NCBI GenBank assembly: GCA_031181345.1
Contig: JAPSLC010000014.1
Location: 1 to 64,000 of the forward strand
Reading direction: 5' to 3'
DNA length: 64,000 nt
Source of the DNA: Cupriavidus sp.
GTDB lineage: Bacteria; Pseudomonadota; Gammaproteobacteria; Burkholderiales; Burkholderiaceae
Part shown: piece by piece, positions 29,002 to 37,888 of the stretch
Layout: every line of letters starts with the position of its first letter
Position numbering within the stretch: the first letter of the stretch is position 1
Made by a program: the position numbers and the translations under genes
Notes under the pieces: model-generated
The model's database searches: none
What the model saw: only the letters and a program-made list of their open reading frames with translations
What the model was told of the DNA's origin: nothing

Positions 29002-29892
29002 ATGGCCGCGCTGTTCAACCGCATCCCGCCGCTTCATCTGCTGATCGCCTTCGAGGCGGCGTCGCGGCTGGGCAGCTTCGCCCGCGCGGCCGAGGAACTG
29101 TCGGTAACGCCCAGCGCGGTGTCGCACCGGATCAAGAACCTCGAAGAGCTGTGGGGCGAGGACCTGTTCGTGCGCGCCAACACCGCGCTGCGGCTGACCG
29201 CGGCCGGCACGCGCTATCTGCGCGATGTGCAGGACGCCCTGAAGTCGCTGAACGAGCTGGCCCGGCCCGAGTACAACAAGATGCGCACGCGGCTGCGCGT
29301 CGCCACGCCGCCGACCTTCGGCCGCCAGCATCTGGTGCCGCGGCTGCCCGAGTTCGGGGCGCTCTATCCGCACATCGACCTGGAACTGCAGCTGGCCATC
29401 CCCTTCCTCGATGTGAAGGCCGAGGACACCGACGTCGAGATCCGCTATGGCACGGGCCGCTATCCGGACCTGAAGACCACGCGGCTGCTGGTCGAGCCGG
29501 TGTTTCCGGCCTGCGGGCGCGAGTACTATGAACGGATCGACGGGCGCTCGATCACGCGCCCCGAACACCTGGCCAATCTGGTGCTGCTGCGCAGCCCGCT
29601 GGAGCCGTGGAAGCCGTGGTTCGAGACCGCGGGGCTGGACTGGCCCGAGCCGCAGAGCGGCCCGCAGTTCAACGACATCGGCTTCATGCTGGAGGCGGTC
29701 GCCTCGAACCAGGGCGTGGCCCTGGTGCGCCAGCGCATGGCGCGGCACTGGCTGTCGCTGGGCCAGATGGTGCGGCTGCTCGATATCGAATCGGAGTCGC
29801 CGCATGGCTACTACATCGTCGAGCGCGAACAGGCGCCGCTCAAGCCCGAGGCCCGCTACTTCGTCGACTGGCTGCTCAGCCTCGAGTGGTAA
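29002..29892 (+). CDS. LysR-family transcriptional regulator, GcvA-like
   Basis: The 296-residue regulator has an N-terminal winged helix-turn-helix (LLIAFEAASRLGSFARAAEELSVTPSAVSHRI split across residues 13-44) and a C-terminal effector-binding domain of the GcvA subgroup (VEIRYGTGRYPDLKTTRLL). It lies 10 bases behind the D-lactate dehydrogenase-like gene, in the same direction, so it may control that gene or the adjacent glycolate oxidase genes; the target is inferred from position only. Confidence 0.88.
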   Translation: MAALFNRIPPLHLLIAFEAASRLGSFARAAEELSVTPSAVSHRIKNLEELWGEDLFVRANTALRLTAAGTRYLRDVQDALKSLNELARPEYNKMRTRLRVATPPTFGRQHLVPRLPEFGALYPHIDLELQLAIPFLDVKAEDTDVEIRYGTGRYPDLKTTRLLVEPVFPACGREYYERIDGRSITRPEHLANLVLLRSPLEPWKPWFETAGLDWPEPQSGPQFNDIGFMLEAVASNQGVALVRQRMARHWLSLGQMVRLLDIESESPHGYYIVEREQAPLKPEARYFVDWLLSLEW

Positions 29893-29989
29893 GGCCCGGT
29901 GCCCGGCATCCCGCCGCGCATGAGCGGTTTTGATCGGCGCGGCGCGCCGAATTCACGTGCGGCGGCGGCTGCGCGGCCATCGCCTGCGC

Positions 29990-29995
29990 TATAGT
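29990..29995 (+). promoter_or_regulatory. -10 element for the glc operon
   Basis: TATAGT 56 bases before the glcD ATG. A poor -35 suggests an activator is needed. Confidence 0.4.
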
Positions 29996-30051
29996 CTGCC
30001 GTCCCCGCCTCGCCTGCGCCGACAAGGCTGCGAGGCCATACAGGAGTCGCC

Positions 30052-31575
30052 ATGAACGCCCCGCAAGACGCTGTCATCCCCGCGGCCTCCTCCGCCGCGC
30101 TGGCCGCCGCGCTCTCGCCCGAGCAGACCGCCGAGCTGCTGCGCGAACTCGCGCGCATCCTTCCCGAGCCGGCGCTGCTGACGCGCCCCGAAGACACCGT
30201 GCCCTATGAATGCGACGGCCTCGCGGCCTATCGCCAGGTGCCGCTCGCGGTGGTGCTGCCCGATAGCGAGGAGCAGGTGATCGCAATCCTGCGGCTGTGC
30301 CACCGGCTGCGCGTCCCGGTGGTGCCGCGCGGCGCGGGCACCAGCCTGTCCGGCGGCGCGATGCCGATCGCCAGCGGCGTGGTGCTGTCGCTCGCCAAGT
30401 TCAAGCGCATCGTGTCGATCGATCCGCTGTCGCGCACCGCGGTGGTCCAGCCTGGCGTGCGCAACCTGGCGATTTCCGAAGCCGCGGCCCCGTACGGCCT
30501 GTACTACGCGCCCGATCCCTCGTCCCAGATCGCGTGCACCATCGGCGGCAATGTCGCCGAGAATTCGGGCGGCGTGCATTGCCTGAAATACGGCCTGACC
30601 GTCCATAACGTGCTGCGCGTGCGCGCGATCACGATGGAAGGCGATGTGGTCGAGTTCGGCAGCGCCGCGCCCGACGCGCCCGGCCTCGATCTGCTCGCGG
30701 TGCTGATCGGGTCGGAAGGCATGCTGGCGGTCACCACCGAGGTCACCGTCAAGCTGGTGCCGCGGCCGCAGCTGGCGCAGGTCATCATGGCCAGCTTCGA
30801 CGACGTCGAGAAAGGGGGCAATGCGGTGGCCGACGTGATCGCCGCCGGCATCATCCCGGCCGGGCTGGAGATGATGGACAAGCCGGCAACCGCGGCGGTC
30901 GAGGAATTCGTCCATGCCGGCTACGACCTCGACGCCGCCGCGATCCTGCTGTGCGAGTCCGATGGCACGCCGGAGGAAGTGGCCGAGGAAATCGAGCGCA
31001 TGAGCGAGGTGCTGCGCGCATCCGGGGCGACCCGCATCGCGGTGTCGCAAAGCGAGCCCGAGCGGCTGCGCTTCTGGAGCGGCCGCAAGAACGCCTTCCC
31101 CGCCGCGGGCCGGATCTCGCCCGACTACTACTGCATGGACGGCACCATCCCGCGCAAGCACATCGGCACGCTGCTCAAGCGCATCGAGCAGATGGAGCAC
31201 AAGTACGGCCTGCGCTGCATCAACGTGTTCCACGCCGGCGACGGCAACATGCACCCGCTGATCCTGTTCGATGGCGCGGACCACGACGAATGGCAGCGCG
31301 CGGAGCTGTTCGGCGCCGACATCCTGGAGACCTGCGTGGAGTTGGGCGGCACCGTCACCGGCGAGCACGGCGTCGGCGTCGAGAAGCTCAATTCGATGTG
31401 CGTGCAGTTCGCGCCGGAAGAGCGCGAGGCGTTCCTGCGCGTGAAGGCGGCGTTCGACCCGGCGCGGCTGCTCAATCCGGACAAGGCCATTCCGACGCTG
31501 GCCCGCTGCGCCGAATACGGCAAGATGCACGTGCGCCGCGGCCTGCTGCCGCATCCGGACCTGCCGCGCTTCTGA
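30052..31575 (+). CDS. glcD: Glycolate oxidase subunit GlcD
   Basis: FAD-carrying catalytic subunit of the membrane-associated glycolate (and D-lactate) oxidase, giving glyoxylate. The 507-residue protein has the PCMH-type FAD domain (VVPRGAGTSLSGGAMPIA, VQPGVRNLAISEAA, IGGNVAENSGGVHCLKYGLT, IGSEGMLAVTTEVTVKL) and cap domain (VFHAGDGNMHPLILFD, TVTGEHGVGVEKL). AGGAG lies 6 bases before the ATG. glcE and glcF follow, but a channel gene sits between glcD and glcE. Confidence 0.95.
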   Translation: MNAPQDAVIPAASSAALAAALSPEQTAELLRELARILPEPALLTRPEDTVPYECDGLAAYRQVPLAVVLPDSEEQVIAILRLCHRLRVPVVPRGAGTSLSGGAMPIASGVVLSLAKFKRIVSIDPLSRTAVVQPGVRNLAISEAAAPYGLYYAPDPSSQIACTIGGNVAENSGGVHCLKYGLTVHNVLRVRAITMEGDVVEFGSAAPDAPGLDLLAVLIGSEGMLAVTTEVTVKLVPRPQLAQVIMASFDDVEKGGNAVADVIAAGIIPAGLEMMDKPATAAVEEFVHAGYDLDAAAILLCESDGTPEEVAEEIERMSEVLRASGATRIAVSQSEPERLRFWSGRKNAFPAAGRISPDYYCMDGTIPRKHIGTLLKRIEQMEHKYGLRCINVFHAGDGNMHPLILFDGADHDEWQRAELFGADILETCVELGGTVTGEHGVGVEKLNSMCVQFAPEEREAFLRVKAAFDPARLLNPDKAIPTLARCAEYGKMHVRRGLLPHPDLPRF

Positions 31576-31592
31576 GCGAGGCCCGCACGCCG

Positions 31593-32537
31593 ATGGCCGA
31601 CTACCGCCAAGCCCCTCGCAACGACGGCCCCCGCCAGGCCCAGCGCGACGACCCGCGCCGCCGGCAGGAAGCGTACGTGCGCCAGTACCTGGGCAAGCCG
31701 GACGCCGGCTGGCGCCAGCGCTGGTACACGATCATCTTCGAGGCCGACACGCGCGAGGGCCGGCAGTTCGATGTCGCGCTGCTGCTGGCCATCGTCGCCA
31801 GCGTGCTGGTGGTGATGCTCGACAGCGTGCCGGCGATCCACGCGCGGCTCGGGGTGGGCTTCACCGTGCTCGAGTGGATGTTCACGCTGTTGTTCACCGC
31901 CGAATACGTGATGCGCATCCTGGTGGTGCGGCGGCGGCTGCGCTATGTGTTCAGCTTCTTCGGCATCATCGACTTCGTCTCGATCATGCCGACCTGGCTG
32001 GCCTTCTTCATGCCGGAGCTGGCCTTCCTGATCGACGTGCGCCTGCTGCGGCTGCTGCGCGTGTTCCGGATCCTGAAGCTGACGGTGTACTTCGAGGAGG
32101 CGCAGATCCTCTACCGCGCGCTGGCCAACAGCCGGCGCAAGATCTCGGTATTCCTGGGCACCGTCTTCATCATCACCGTGATCCTCGGCACCGTGATGCA
32201 TGTGGTGGAGGGCCCCGAGAACGGCTTCGTCAGCATTCCGCGCAGCATGTACTGGGCGGTGGTGACGCTGACCACCACCGGCTACGGCGACATGGTGCCG
32301 AAGACCGCCATCGGCCAGTTCATCACCTCGCTGACCATCCTGCTCGGCTACGGCATCATCGCCTTCCCGACCGGCATCGTCGGCGCCGAACTGGCCGCCA
32401 GCATCATCCGCCGCCCGCTGACCACGCGCACCTGCGTGCATTGCCTGACCGAGGGTCACGACCCCGACGCCTCCTATTGCAAGCACTGCGGCAAGAAGCT
32501 GCCGCCCTATCAGGTCGAGGTCCCCGACAACGCCTGA
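31593..32537 (+). CDS. Voltage-gated-like potassium channel with C-terminal zinc ribbon
   Basis: The 314-residue protein is a six-segment ion channel. Segments run from about residue 60; S4 carries spaced Arg (VRLLRLLRVFRILKL, 149-163); the pore has the K+ selectivity filter TTTGYGD at 227-233. Unusually it ends in a soluble tail with two CxxC pairs (Cys 281, 284, 296, 299; CVHCLTEG and YCKHCGKKL), which looks like a small zinc ribbon. It is encoded 17 bases after glcD and 133 bases before glcE, inside an otherwise metabolic operon. Potassium selectivity is well supported; voltage dependence and any metal control are inference. Confidence 0.85.
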   Translation: MADYRQAPRNDGPRQAQRDDPRRRQEAYVRQYLGKPDAGWRQRWYTIIFEADTREGRQFDVALLLAIVASVLVVMLDSVPAIHARLGVGFTVLEWMFTLLFTAEYVMRILVVRRRLRYVFSFFGIIDFVSIMPTWLAFFMPELAFLIDVRLLRLLRVFRILKLTVYFEEAQILYRALANSRRKISVFLGTVFIITVILGTVMHVVEGPENGFVSIPRSMYWAVVTLTTTGYGDMVPKTAIGQFITSLTILLGYGIIAFPTGIVGAELAASIIRRPLTTRTCVHCLTEGHDPDASYCKHCGKKLPPYQVEVPDNA

Positions 32538-32670
32538 CGCCCCCGCGACGCGGACAACAGAACGAGAGAACGAGAGCGCCCGCCGGCGCGGCCGCATAGC
32601 GGCCGCACCAACGCCCGCAAAGCGCCACGAACCACAGAAAACCAGAACCCCAGCCATCCCTGCCAACGCC

Positions 32671-33777
32671 ATGCAAGACAAGCTCGACGCCTTCCGCGAT
32701 GCCATCCGGCACGCCGCCGCCAGCCGCACGCCGCTGCGCTTCACCGGCGGCGGCAGCAAGGACTTCTACGGCCAGCCGCCCCAGGGCGAGACGCTGGACA
32801 CGCGCGGCCACGCCGGCATCGTCGACTACGACCCCGCCGAACTGGTGATCACCGCGCGCTGCGGCACGCCGCTGGCCGAGATCGAGGCGACCCTTGCCGA
32901 GCGGCGCCAGATGCTGGCGTTCGAGCCGCCGCACTTCGCCGGCACCGACGGCGTCAGCCGCGCGACGCTGGGCGGCGCGGTCGCGGCCGGGCTCTCCGGT
33001 CCGCGCCGGCAGTCGGTGGGCGCGCTGCGCGACTTCGTGCTCGGCGTGCAGATGATGGATGGCCGCGGCGACACGCTGCAGTTCGGCGGCCAGGTGATGA
33101 AGAACGTCGCCGGCTACGATGTCTCGCGGCTGATCGCCGGCTCGCTCGGCACGCTGGGACTGATCCTCGAAGTCTCGCTGAAGGTGCTGCCGGTGCCGTT
33201 CGACGACGCCACGCTGCGCTTCGAACTGGACGAGGCCGAAGCGCTGGCGCGCCTGAACCAGTGGGGCGGCCAGCCGCTGCCGATCGCGGCCTCGGTCTGG
33301 CACGACGGCGTGCTGCACGTACGGCTGTCCGGCGCGGCCGCAGCGCTGCGAGCGGCGCGCGAGCGCCTCGGCGGCGAGGCGCTCCCGCAAGGTGAGGCGC
33401 AGGCACTGTGGCAGGCGCTGCGCGAGCAGACCCATCCGTTCTTCGCGCCGTCCCATGCCGGCGCGCCGCTGTGGCGCCTGGCGGTGCCGACCACGGCCAC
33501 ACCGCTGGCCCTGCCGCCGGCGGCGGGCGGCACGCAGCTGATCGAATGGGGCGGCGGCCAGCGCTGGTGGATTCCCGCGCAGCCGGTACCGGCCGCGCAG
33601 GTGCGGGCGATCGCGCAGGCCGCGGGCGGGCACGCCACGCTGTTTCGCAACGGCGACAAGTCCGAGGGCGTGTTTACGCCGCAGTCCGCGCCATTGATGG
33701 CGATCCACGCGCGGCTGAAGGCGGCCTTCGATCCGGCCGGCACCTTCAATCCCGGGCGGCTGTACCCGGAGTTCTGA
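32671..33777 (+). CDS. glcE: Glycolate oxidase subunit GlcE
   Basis: Second FAD-domain subunit of the glycolate oxidase complex. The 368-residue protein has the GlcE-type PCMH domain (LRFTGGGSKDFYG, LVITARCGTPLAEIEATLAE, TLGGAVAAGLSGPRRQSVGALRDFVLG in two parts, VMKNVAGYDVSRLIAGSLGTLG) and ends with the usual FDPAGTFNPGRLYPEF. It is shorter than GlcD because it lacks the full cap domain, as expected. Confidence 0.95.
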   Translation: MQDKLDAFRDAIRHAAASRTPLRFTGGGSKDFYGQPPQGETLDTRGHAGIVDYDPAELVITARCGTPLAEIEATLAERRQMLAFEPPHFAGTDGVSRATLGGAVAAGLSGPRRQSVGALRDFVLGVQMMDGRGDTLQFGGQVMKNVAGYDVSRLIAGSLGTLGLILEVSLKVLPVPFDDATLRFELDEAEALARLNQWGGQPLPIAASVWHDGVLHVRLSGAAAALRAARERLGGEALPQGEAQALWQALREQTHPFFAPSHAGAPLWRLAVPTTATPLALPPAAGGTQLIEWGGGQRWWIPAQPVPAAQVRAIAQAAGGHATLFRNGDKSEGVFTPQSAPLMAIHARLKAAFDPAGTFNPGRLYPEF

Positions 33778-33876
33778 ATCCGCGCTCTTCCGGCATTCGC
33801 TGACACAAGCGCCCCGGCAAGTCTCAACGACAAAAGCCAACGACAAGCCGGCGCGACAAACACACTGGTCCCCATC

Positions 33877-35121
33877 ATGCAAACGACCCTGGCCGATTTC
33901 CTCCGCGACACGCCCGATGGCGAAGAAGCCAAGTCCATCGTCGGCAAGTGCGTGCACTGCGGCTTCTGTACCGCGACCTGCCCGACCTATCAGCTGCTCG
34001 GCGACGAGCTCGACGGGCCGCGTGGGCGCATCTACCTGATGAAGCAGGTGCTCGAGGGCAATCCCGTCACCGAAAGCACGCGCCTGCATCTGGACCGCTG
34101 CCTGACCTGCCGCAACTGCGAATCGACCTGCCCGTCCGGCGTGACCTACGGCCGGCTGGTCGATATCGGCCGCCAGGTCGTCGACGAGCGGCTGGCCGAG
34201 CAGGGCCTGCATCGCCCGGCGCGCCAGCGCATCGCGCGCTGGATGCTGCGCGAAGGGCTGACGCGGCCGCGCCTGTTCGGCGCGGCGATGCGCATGGGGC
34301 AGCTGGTGCGTCCGCTGTTGCCCGAGGTGCTGCGCAACAAGGTGCCGGTGGCCGCGCCCGCGGGGGCATGGCCGCAACGCGAGCATGCCCGCAAGATGCT
34401 GTTGCTGGCCGGCTGCGTGCAGCCGTCGATGTCGCCCGACATCAATGCGGCGACCGCGCGCGTGTTCGATCGTCTCGGCGTGCAGATGGTGGTCGCGCCC
34501 GAGGCCGGTTGTTGCGGGGCAATCCGCTACCACAATGGCGACCATGCGGGCGGGCTCGACAATATGCGCCGCAATATCGATGCGTGGTGGCCGCATGTCG
34601 AAGCCGGCGCCGAGGCCATCGTGATGAACGCGTCGGGCTGCGGCGTGATGGTCAAGGAGTACGGCCATCTGCTGCGTCACGACGCGAAGTACGCCGAGCG
34701 GGCGGCGCGCATCTCGGCGCTGACGCGCGACGTCTCCGAGCTGCTGCCCGCGTTCGCCGAGCCGCTGCAACGCCTGGCCGAGGCCGCGCCGCCGCCCGCG
34801 CAGCGGGTCGCATGGCACCCGCCCTGCACGTTGCAGCACGGCCAGCAGATTCGCGGCAAGGTCGAGGCGCTCTTGACCGCACTCGGCGTGGAGGTCAAAC
34901 TCTGCGCTGACAGCCACCTGTGCTGCGGATCGGCGGGTACTTATTCGGTATTGCAGCCCGATCTGGCCTATCGCCTGCGCGACGACAAGCTCGCCAAACT
35001 GCAGGCCACGCAGCCGGACACCATCGTGTCCGCCAATATCGGCTGCATCACCCATCTGCAAAGCGGCACGCAGACCCCGGTGCTGCACTGGATCGAACTG
35101 GTGGATCGCATGCTCGGTTGA
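33877..35121 (+). CDS. glcF: Glycolate oxidase iron-sulfur subunit GlcF
   Basis: Passes electrons from the flavin subunits to the membrane quinone pool. The 414-residue protein has two 4Fe-4S ferredoxin motifs (CVHCGFCTATCP and CLTCRNCESTCP) near the N-terminus and two Cys-rich CCG domains (EAGCCGAIRYH and LCCGSAGTYS). Length and order match GlcF. It completes the glcD-glcE-glcF set and is followed closely by lrgAB-like genes. Confidence 0.96.
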   Translation: MQTTLADFLRDTPDGEEAKSIVGKCVHCGFCTATCPTYQLLGDELDGPRGRIYLMKQVLEGNPVTESTRLHLDRCLTCRNCESTCPSGVTYGRLVDIGRQVVDERLAEQGLHRPARQRIARWMLREGLTRPRLFGAAMRMGQLVRPLLPEVLRNKVPVAAPAGAWPQREHARKMLLLAGCVQPSMSPDINAATARVFDRLGVQMVVAPEAGCCGAIRYHNGDHAGGLDNMRRNIDAWWPHVEAGAEAIVMNASGCGVMVKEYGHLLRHDAKYAERAARISALTRDVSELLPAFAEPLQRLAEAAPPPAQRVAWHPPCTLQHGQQIRGKVEALLTALGVEVKLCADSHLCCGSAGTYSVLQPDLAYRLRDDKLAKLQATQPDTIVSANIGCITHLQSGTQTPVLHWIELVDRMLG

Positions 35122-35187
35122 CGGTGCGCGGGGGCTGCCGCAGGCGGAATCGCGGTGATTCCGCCTGCCGACCAACCTGCCCCTCGC

Positions 35188-35586
35188 ATGCTCCAGACGC
35201 TTGCCATCCTGCTGGTATTCCAATCCGTGGGCGAGGTGTTCAGCTACGCGCTGCGCCTGCCCGTGCCCGGTCCCGTGATCGGCATGATCCTGCTGTTCTG
35301 CTGGCTCGCGATCGACGATCGCCTGCTGGCGATCATCCAGGGCACCACCGCCGAACTGCTCAAGCACCTGTCGCTGCTGTTCGTGCCGGCCGGCGTCGGC
35401 ATCATGGTGCACGGCAGCCGCATCGGCGGCGAATGGATGCCGATCATCGTCGCGCTGGTGCTGTCGACCTGGCTGGCCATCGCCACCACGGCGCTGGTCA
35501 CGCGCGCGCTGATGCGCAAACCCCCGTCCTCCCCCACCGGCCCCGCTGGGGACCCTGCCGCAACCGACGCGGGAGAGACGCGATGA
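35188..35586 (+). CDS. LrgA/CidA-family membrane protein
   Basis: The 132-residue protein has four hydrophobic segments and the LrgA/CidA pattern (FQSVGEVFSYALRLPVPGPVIGMILLF and HLSLLFVPAGVGIMVHG). The family was named for murein hydrolase control, but plant (PLGG1) and Bacillus members move glycolate/glycerate or pyruvate. The ATG at 35188 is chosen; a GTG at 35155 would add 11 residues. The gene starts 66 bases after glcF and overlaps the LrgB gene by 4 bases. Confidence 0.85.
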   Translation: MLQTLAILLVFQSVGEVFSYALRLPVPGPVIGMILLFCWLAIDDRLLAIIQGTTAELLKHLSLLFVPAGVGIMVHGSRIGGEWMPIIVALVLSTWLAIATTALVTRALMRKPPSSPTGPAGDPAATDAGETR

Positions 35587-36305
35587 CCCCGCGCCTGAAC
35601 GAGATCTGGGTCTATCTGGCCGCCAGCCCGCTGCTCGGGCTGACCGCGACGCTGCTGGCCTATGTGTTCGCCTTCCGCATCTACGAACGCGCGCGTTTTT
35701 CGCCGCTGGCCAATCCGGTGATGATCTCGGTCGCACTGCTGGTCGCGGTGCTGACCGTGACCGGCACGCCGTACCAGACCTACTTCGACGGCGCGCAGTT
35801 CGTGCACTTCCTGCTTGGGCCGGCCACGGTGGCGCTCGCGGTGCCGCTCTACCAGCAGTTGCCGAAGCTGCGCGCACACGTGCTGCCGCTGCTGGGCGGG
35901 CTGCTGGCGGGCTCGCTGGTCGCCGTGGTGTCGGCAGTCGGCATCGCCTGGCTGCTGGGCGCCTCGCCCGAGGTGGTGCGCTCGCTGGCGCCCAAGTCGG
36001 TGACCATTCCGATCGCGATGGGCGTGGCCGAGAAGATCGGCGGCCTGCCGTCGCTGACCGCCGTGCTGGTGATGGGCACGGGCATCATCGGCGCGATCAG
36101 CGCGACCAAGATCCTGAACCTGCTCGGCATGCGCGACTACAGCGTGCGTGGCTTCGCCACCGGGCTGGCGGCGCACGGCATCGGTACCGCGCGCGCCTTC
36201 CAGGTCAATCAGGAGGCTGGCGCCTTCGCCGCGCTCGGCATGGGCCTGAACGGCGTGCTGACCGCGGTGCTGGTGCCCTTGCTGGCGACGTGGATGCCGC
36301 GCTGA
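35583..36305 (+). CDS. LrgB/CidB-family membrane protein
   Basis: The 240-residue protein has about six to seven membrane segments and the LrgB hallmarks YQTYFDGAQFVHFLLGPATVALAVPLY, SLAPKSVTIPIAMGVAEKIGG in part, and the MRDYSVRGFATGLAAHGIGTARAF stretch. It pairs with the preceding LrgA-like protein; together they resemble the two halves of the plant plastid glycolate/glycerate carrier PLGG1. Position behind glcDEF suggests glycolate or lactate transport. Confidence 0.88.
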   Translation: MTPRLNEIWVYLAASPLLGLTATLLAYVFAFRIYERARFSPLANPVMISVALLVAVLTVTGTPYQTYFDGAQFVHFLLGPATVALAVPLYQQLPKLRAHVLPLLGGLLAGSLVAVVSAVGIAWLLGASPEVVRSLAPKSVTIPIAMGVAEKIGGLPSLTAVLVMGTGIIGAISATKILNLLGMRDYSVRGFATGLAAHGIGTARAFQVNQEAGAFAALGMGLNGVLTAVLVPLLATWMPR

Positions 36306-36341
36306 TTCGGGACTGAGCGCCGGGCGCCGGCCGCTGCGGCT

Positions 36342-36836
36342 TCAGCGCGCCGGCTCGGCCAGCAGCGTCTCGATGTCGGCCTCGATGTCCTCGGGCTTGG
36401 TGGTCGGCGCGTAGCGCTTGTACACCGTGCCGTCGCGGCGCAGCAGGAACTTGGTGAAGTTCCACTTGATCGCCTCGATGCCGAGCAGGCCCGGTTTCTG
36501 CCCGGTCAGCCAGCGATACAGCGGATGCGCGTTGGCGCCGTTGACATCGATCTTGGCGAACATCGGAAAGCTGACCTGGAAGCGCGATTCGCAGAACTGG
36601 CCGATCTGCTGCGCATCGCCGGGCTCCTGCTTGCCGAACTGGTTGCACGGAAAGCCGAGGACCACGAAGCCGCGTCCCGCATGGCGCTCGTGCAGCCGCT
36701 GCAGGCCGGCGTACTGCGGCGTGAAGCCGCATTCGCTGGCGGTATTGACGATCAGCAGCACCTTGCCCTCGAACTGCGATAGCGATACCGGTTGGCCGGC
36801 CAGCGATTCGGCACTGAACTGGTAGACGTTTTCCAT
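36342..36836 (-). CDS. Glutathione peroxidase family protein
   Basis: Reduces hydroperoxides using thioredoxin or glutathione. The 164-residue protein has the Cys-type active site: NTASECGFT with Cys36, Gln66 in GFPCNQFG, and Trp125 in KWNFTKFL, the expected catalytic triad. It is the BtuE/Gpx type found in most proteobacteria and uses Cys, not selenocysteine. It is divergent from yggS, with a GC-rich perfect hairpin element (36888-36921) in the gap. Confidence 0.92.
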   Translation of the reverse strand: MENVYQFSAESLAGQPVSLSQFEGKVLLIVNTASECGFTPQYAGLQRLHERHAGRGFVVLGFPCNQFGKQEPGDAQQIGQFCESRFQVSFPMFAKIDVNGANAHPLYRWLTGQKPGLLGIEAIKWNFTKFLLRRDGTVYKRYAPTTKPEDIEADIETLLAEPAR

Positions 36837-36887
36837 GGCGTGTTCCTGTGGTGGATTGGATGGGAGCGCGCGATCTGCGCGCCGGTT

Positions 36888-36921
36888 CGCTCCCTTCTCC
36901 CGCAAGCGGGAGAAGGGAGCG
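36888..36921. repeat. REP-like perfect hairpin element
   Basis: CGCTCCCTTCTCCCGC, loop AA, then the exact complement, a 16-bp stem. The core TCTCCCGC-AA-GCGGGAGA recurs at 52151-52168 (perfect there; here one base longer in the stem as TTCTCCCGC), which suggests a dispersed element family. Confidence 0.75.
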
Positions 36922-37039
36922 GGATGCCGCCTCGCGACGCGCCGCGCACGGTGCCGAGCATACCGCCACCACTGCATCCTCGCGAGCGCTTGCAGGCAGG
37001 CCTGGTAAAGGGCAGCCGAGCGGCGGGGTGCACCGCATC

Positions 37040-37045
37040 TATAAT
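37040..37045 (+). promoter_or_regulatory. -10 element for yggS
   Basis: TATAAT. It overlaps an in-frame ATG at 37044, so that ATG cannot be the start; the ATG at 37092 is downstream of the expected transcription start. Confidence 0.5.
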
Positions 37046-37091
37046 GGCCTACCCCTCGTTGCCAACCGTTTCTTTCGATGTTTGCCGAACC

Positions 37092-37790
37092 ATGCCGGTC
37101 ATAGCCGCCAATCTCCAAACCGTGCGCCGGCGCCTTGCCGCCGCCGAACTCGAGGCGGGCCGATCGGCCGGCGACGTGTCGCTGCTGGCGGTGTCCAAGA
37201 CGTTTCCACCCGGCGCGGTGCGCGAGGCGTTCGAGGCGGGCCAACGGGCCTTCGGCGAGAACTACGTGCAGGAAGGACTCGAGAAGATCGCCGCGCTGGC
37301 ATCGCTGCGCGAGCAACTGTCGTGGCACTTCATTGGTCCCCTGCAAAGCAACAAGACCCGGGCGGTGGCCGAGCATTTCGACTGGGTGCATTCGGTCGAC
37401 CGGCTGCGCGTGGCCGAGCGGCTGTCGGCGCAGCGTCCGGCCTCGATGGGACCACTCCAGGTCTGCATCCAGGTCAATATCAGCGGCGAGGCCAGCAAGA
37501 GCGGCGTCGCGCCGGCCGACGTGCTGCCCCTCGCGCGCGCCATCGCGCTGCTGCCGAATCTGCATCTGCGCGGCCTGATGGCGATTCCCGAGCCTGCGGA
37601 CGATGTCGCGACACAGCGCCGGCCCTTCGCTGCGCTGCGCGCGTTGCTGGCCACGCTGCGCGAGGACGGTCTGGCGGTCGACACGCTGTCGATGGGCATG
37701 TCCGCCGACCTCGAGGCGGCGGTAGCCGAAGGGGCGACGATCGTTCGCATCGGCACCGCGATCTTCGGCGCGCGCCCGCGGCCGGCATGA
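37092..37790 (+). CDS. PLP homeostasis protein, YggS/PROSC family
   Basis: Binds pyridoxal phosphate and keeps its pools balanced; no enzymatic activity is known. The 232-residue protein has the PLP-Lys motif LLAVSKTFP, FGENYVQEG, WHFIGPLQSNKTR, VCIQVNISGEASKSG, GLMAIPEP, and SMGMSADLEAAVAEGATIVRIG in part. The start is set by the -10 box described upstream. proC follows on the same strand, the classic yggS-proC pairing. Confidence 0.94.
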   Translation: MPVIAANLQTVRRRLAAAELEAGRSAGDVSLLAVSKTFPPGAVREAFEAGQRAFGENYVQEGLEKIAALASLREQLSWHFIGPLQSNKTRAVAEHFDWVHSVDRLRVAERLSAQRPASMGPLQVCIQVNISGEASKSGVAPADVLPLARAIALLPNLHLRGLMAIPEPADDVATQRRPFAALRALLATLREDGLAVDTLSMGMSADLEAAVAEGATIVRIGTAIFGARPRPA

Positions 37791-37842
37791 ACGCGCATGA
37801 AGCGCGCATGAACCCGGCCTGAACCCTGCATGAACCCGGCTG
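37787..37842 (+). repeat. Degenerate short repeats after yggS
   Basis: A run of imperfect GCATGAA(C/G)(C/G)CG units starts at the yggS stop codon and fills half of the 98-base gap before proC. It looks like slippage-type amplification; no function assigned. Confidence 0.45.
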
Positions 37843-37888
37843 CCCAGGTTCCGATTCCCCGATTCCAGACCCACAGCGAGACCTACCC

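Noticed and set aside
37044..37091. Earlier ATG as yggS start
   Set aside because: It overlaps the -10 box and would precede the expected transcription start.
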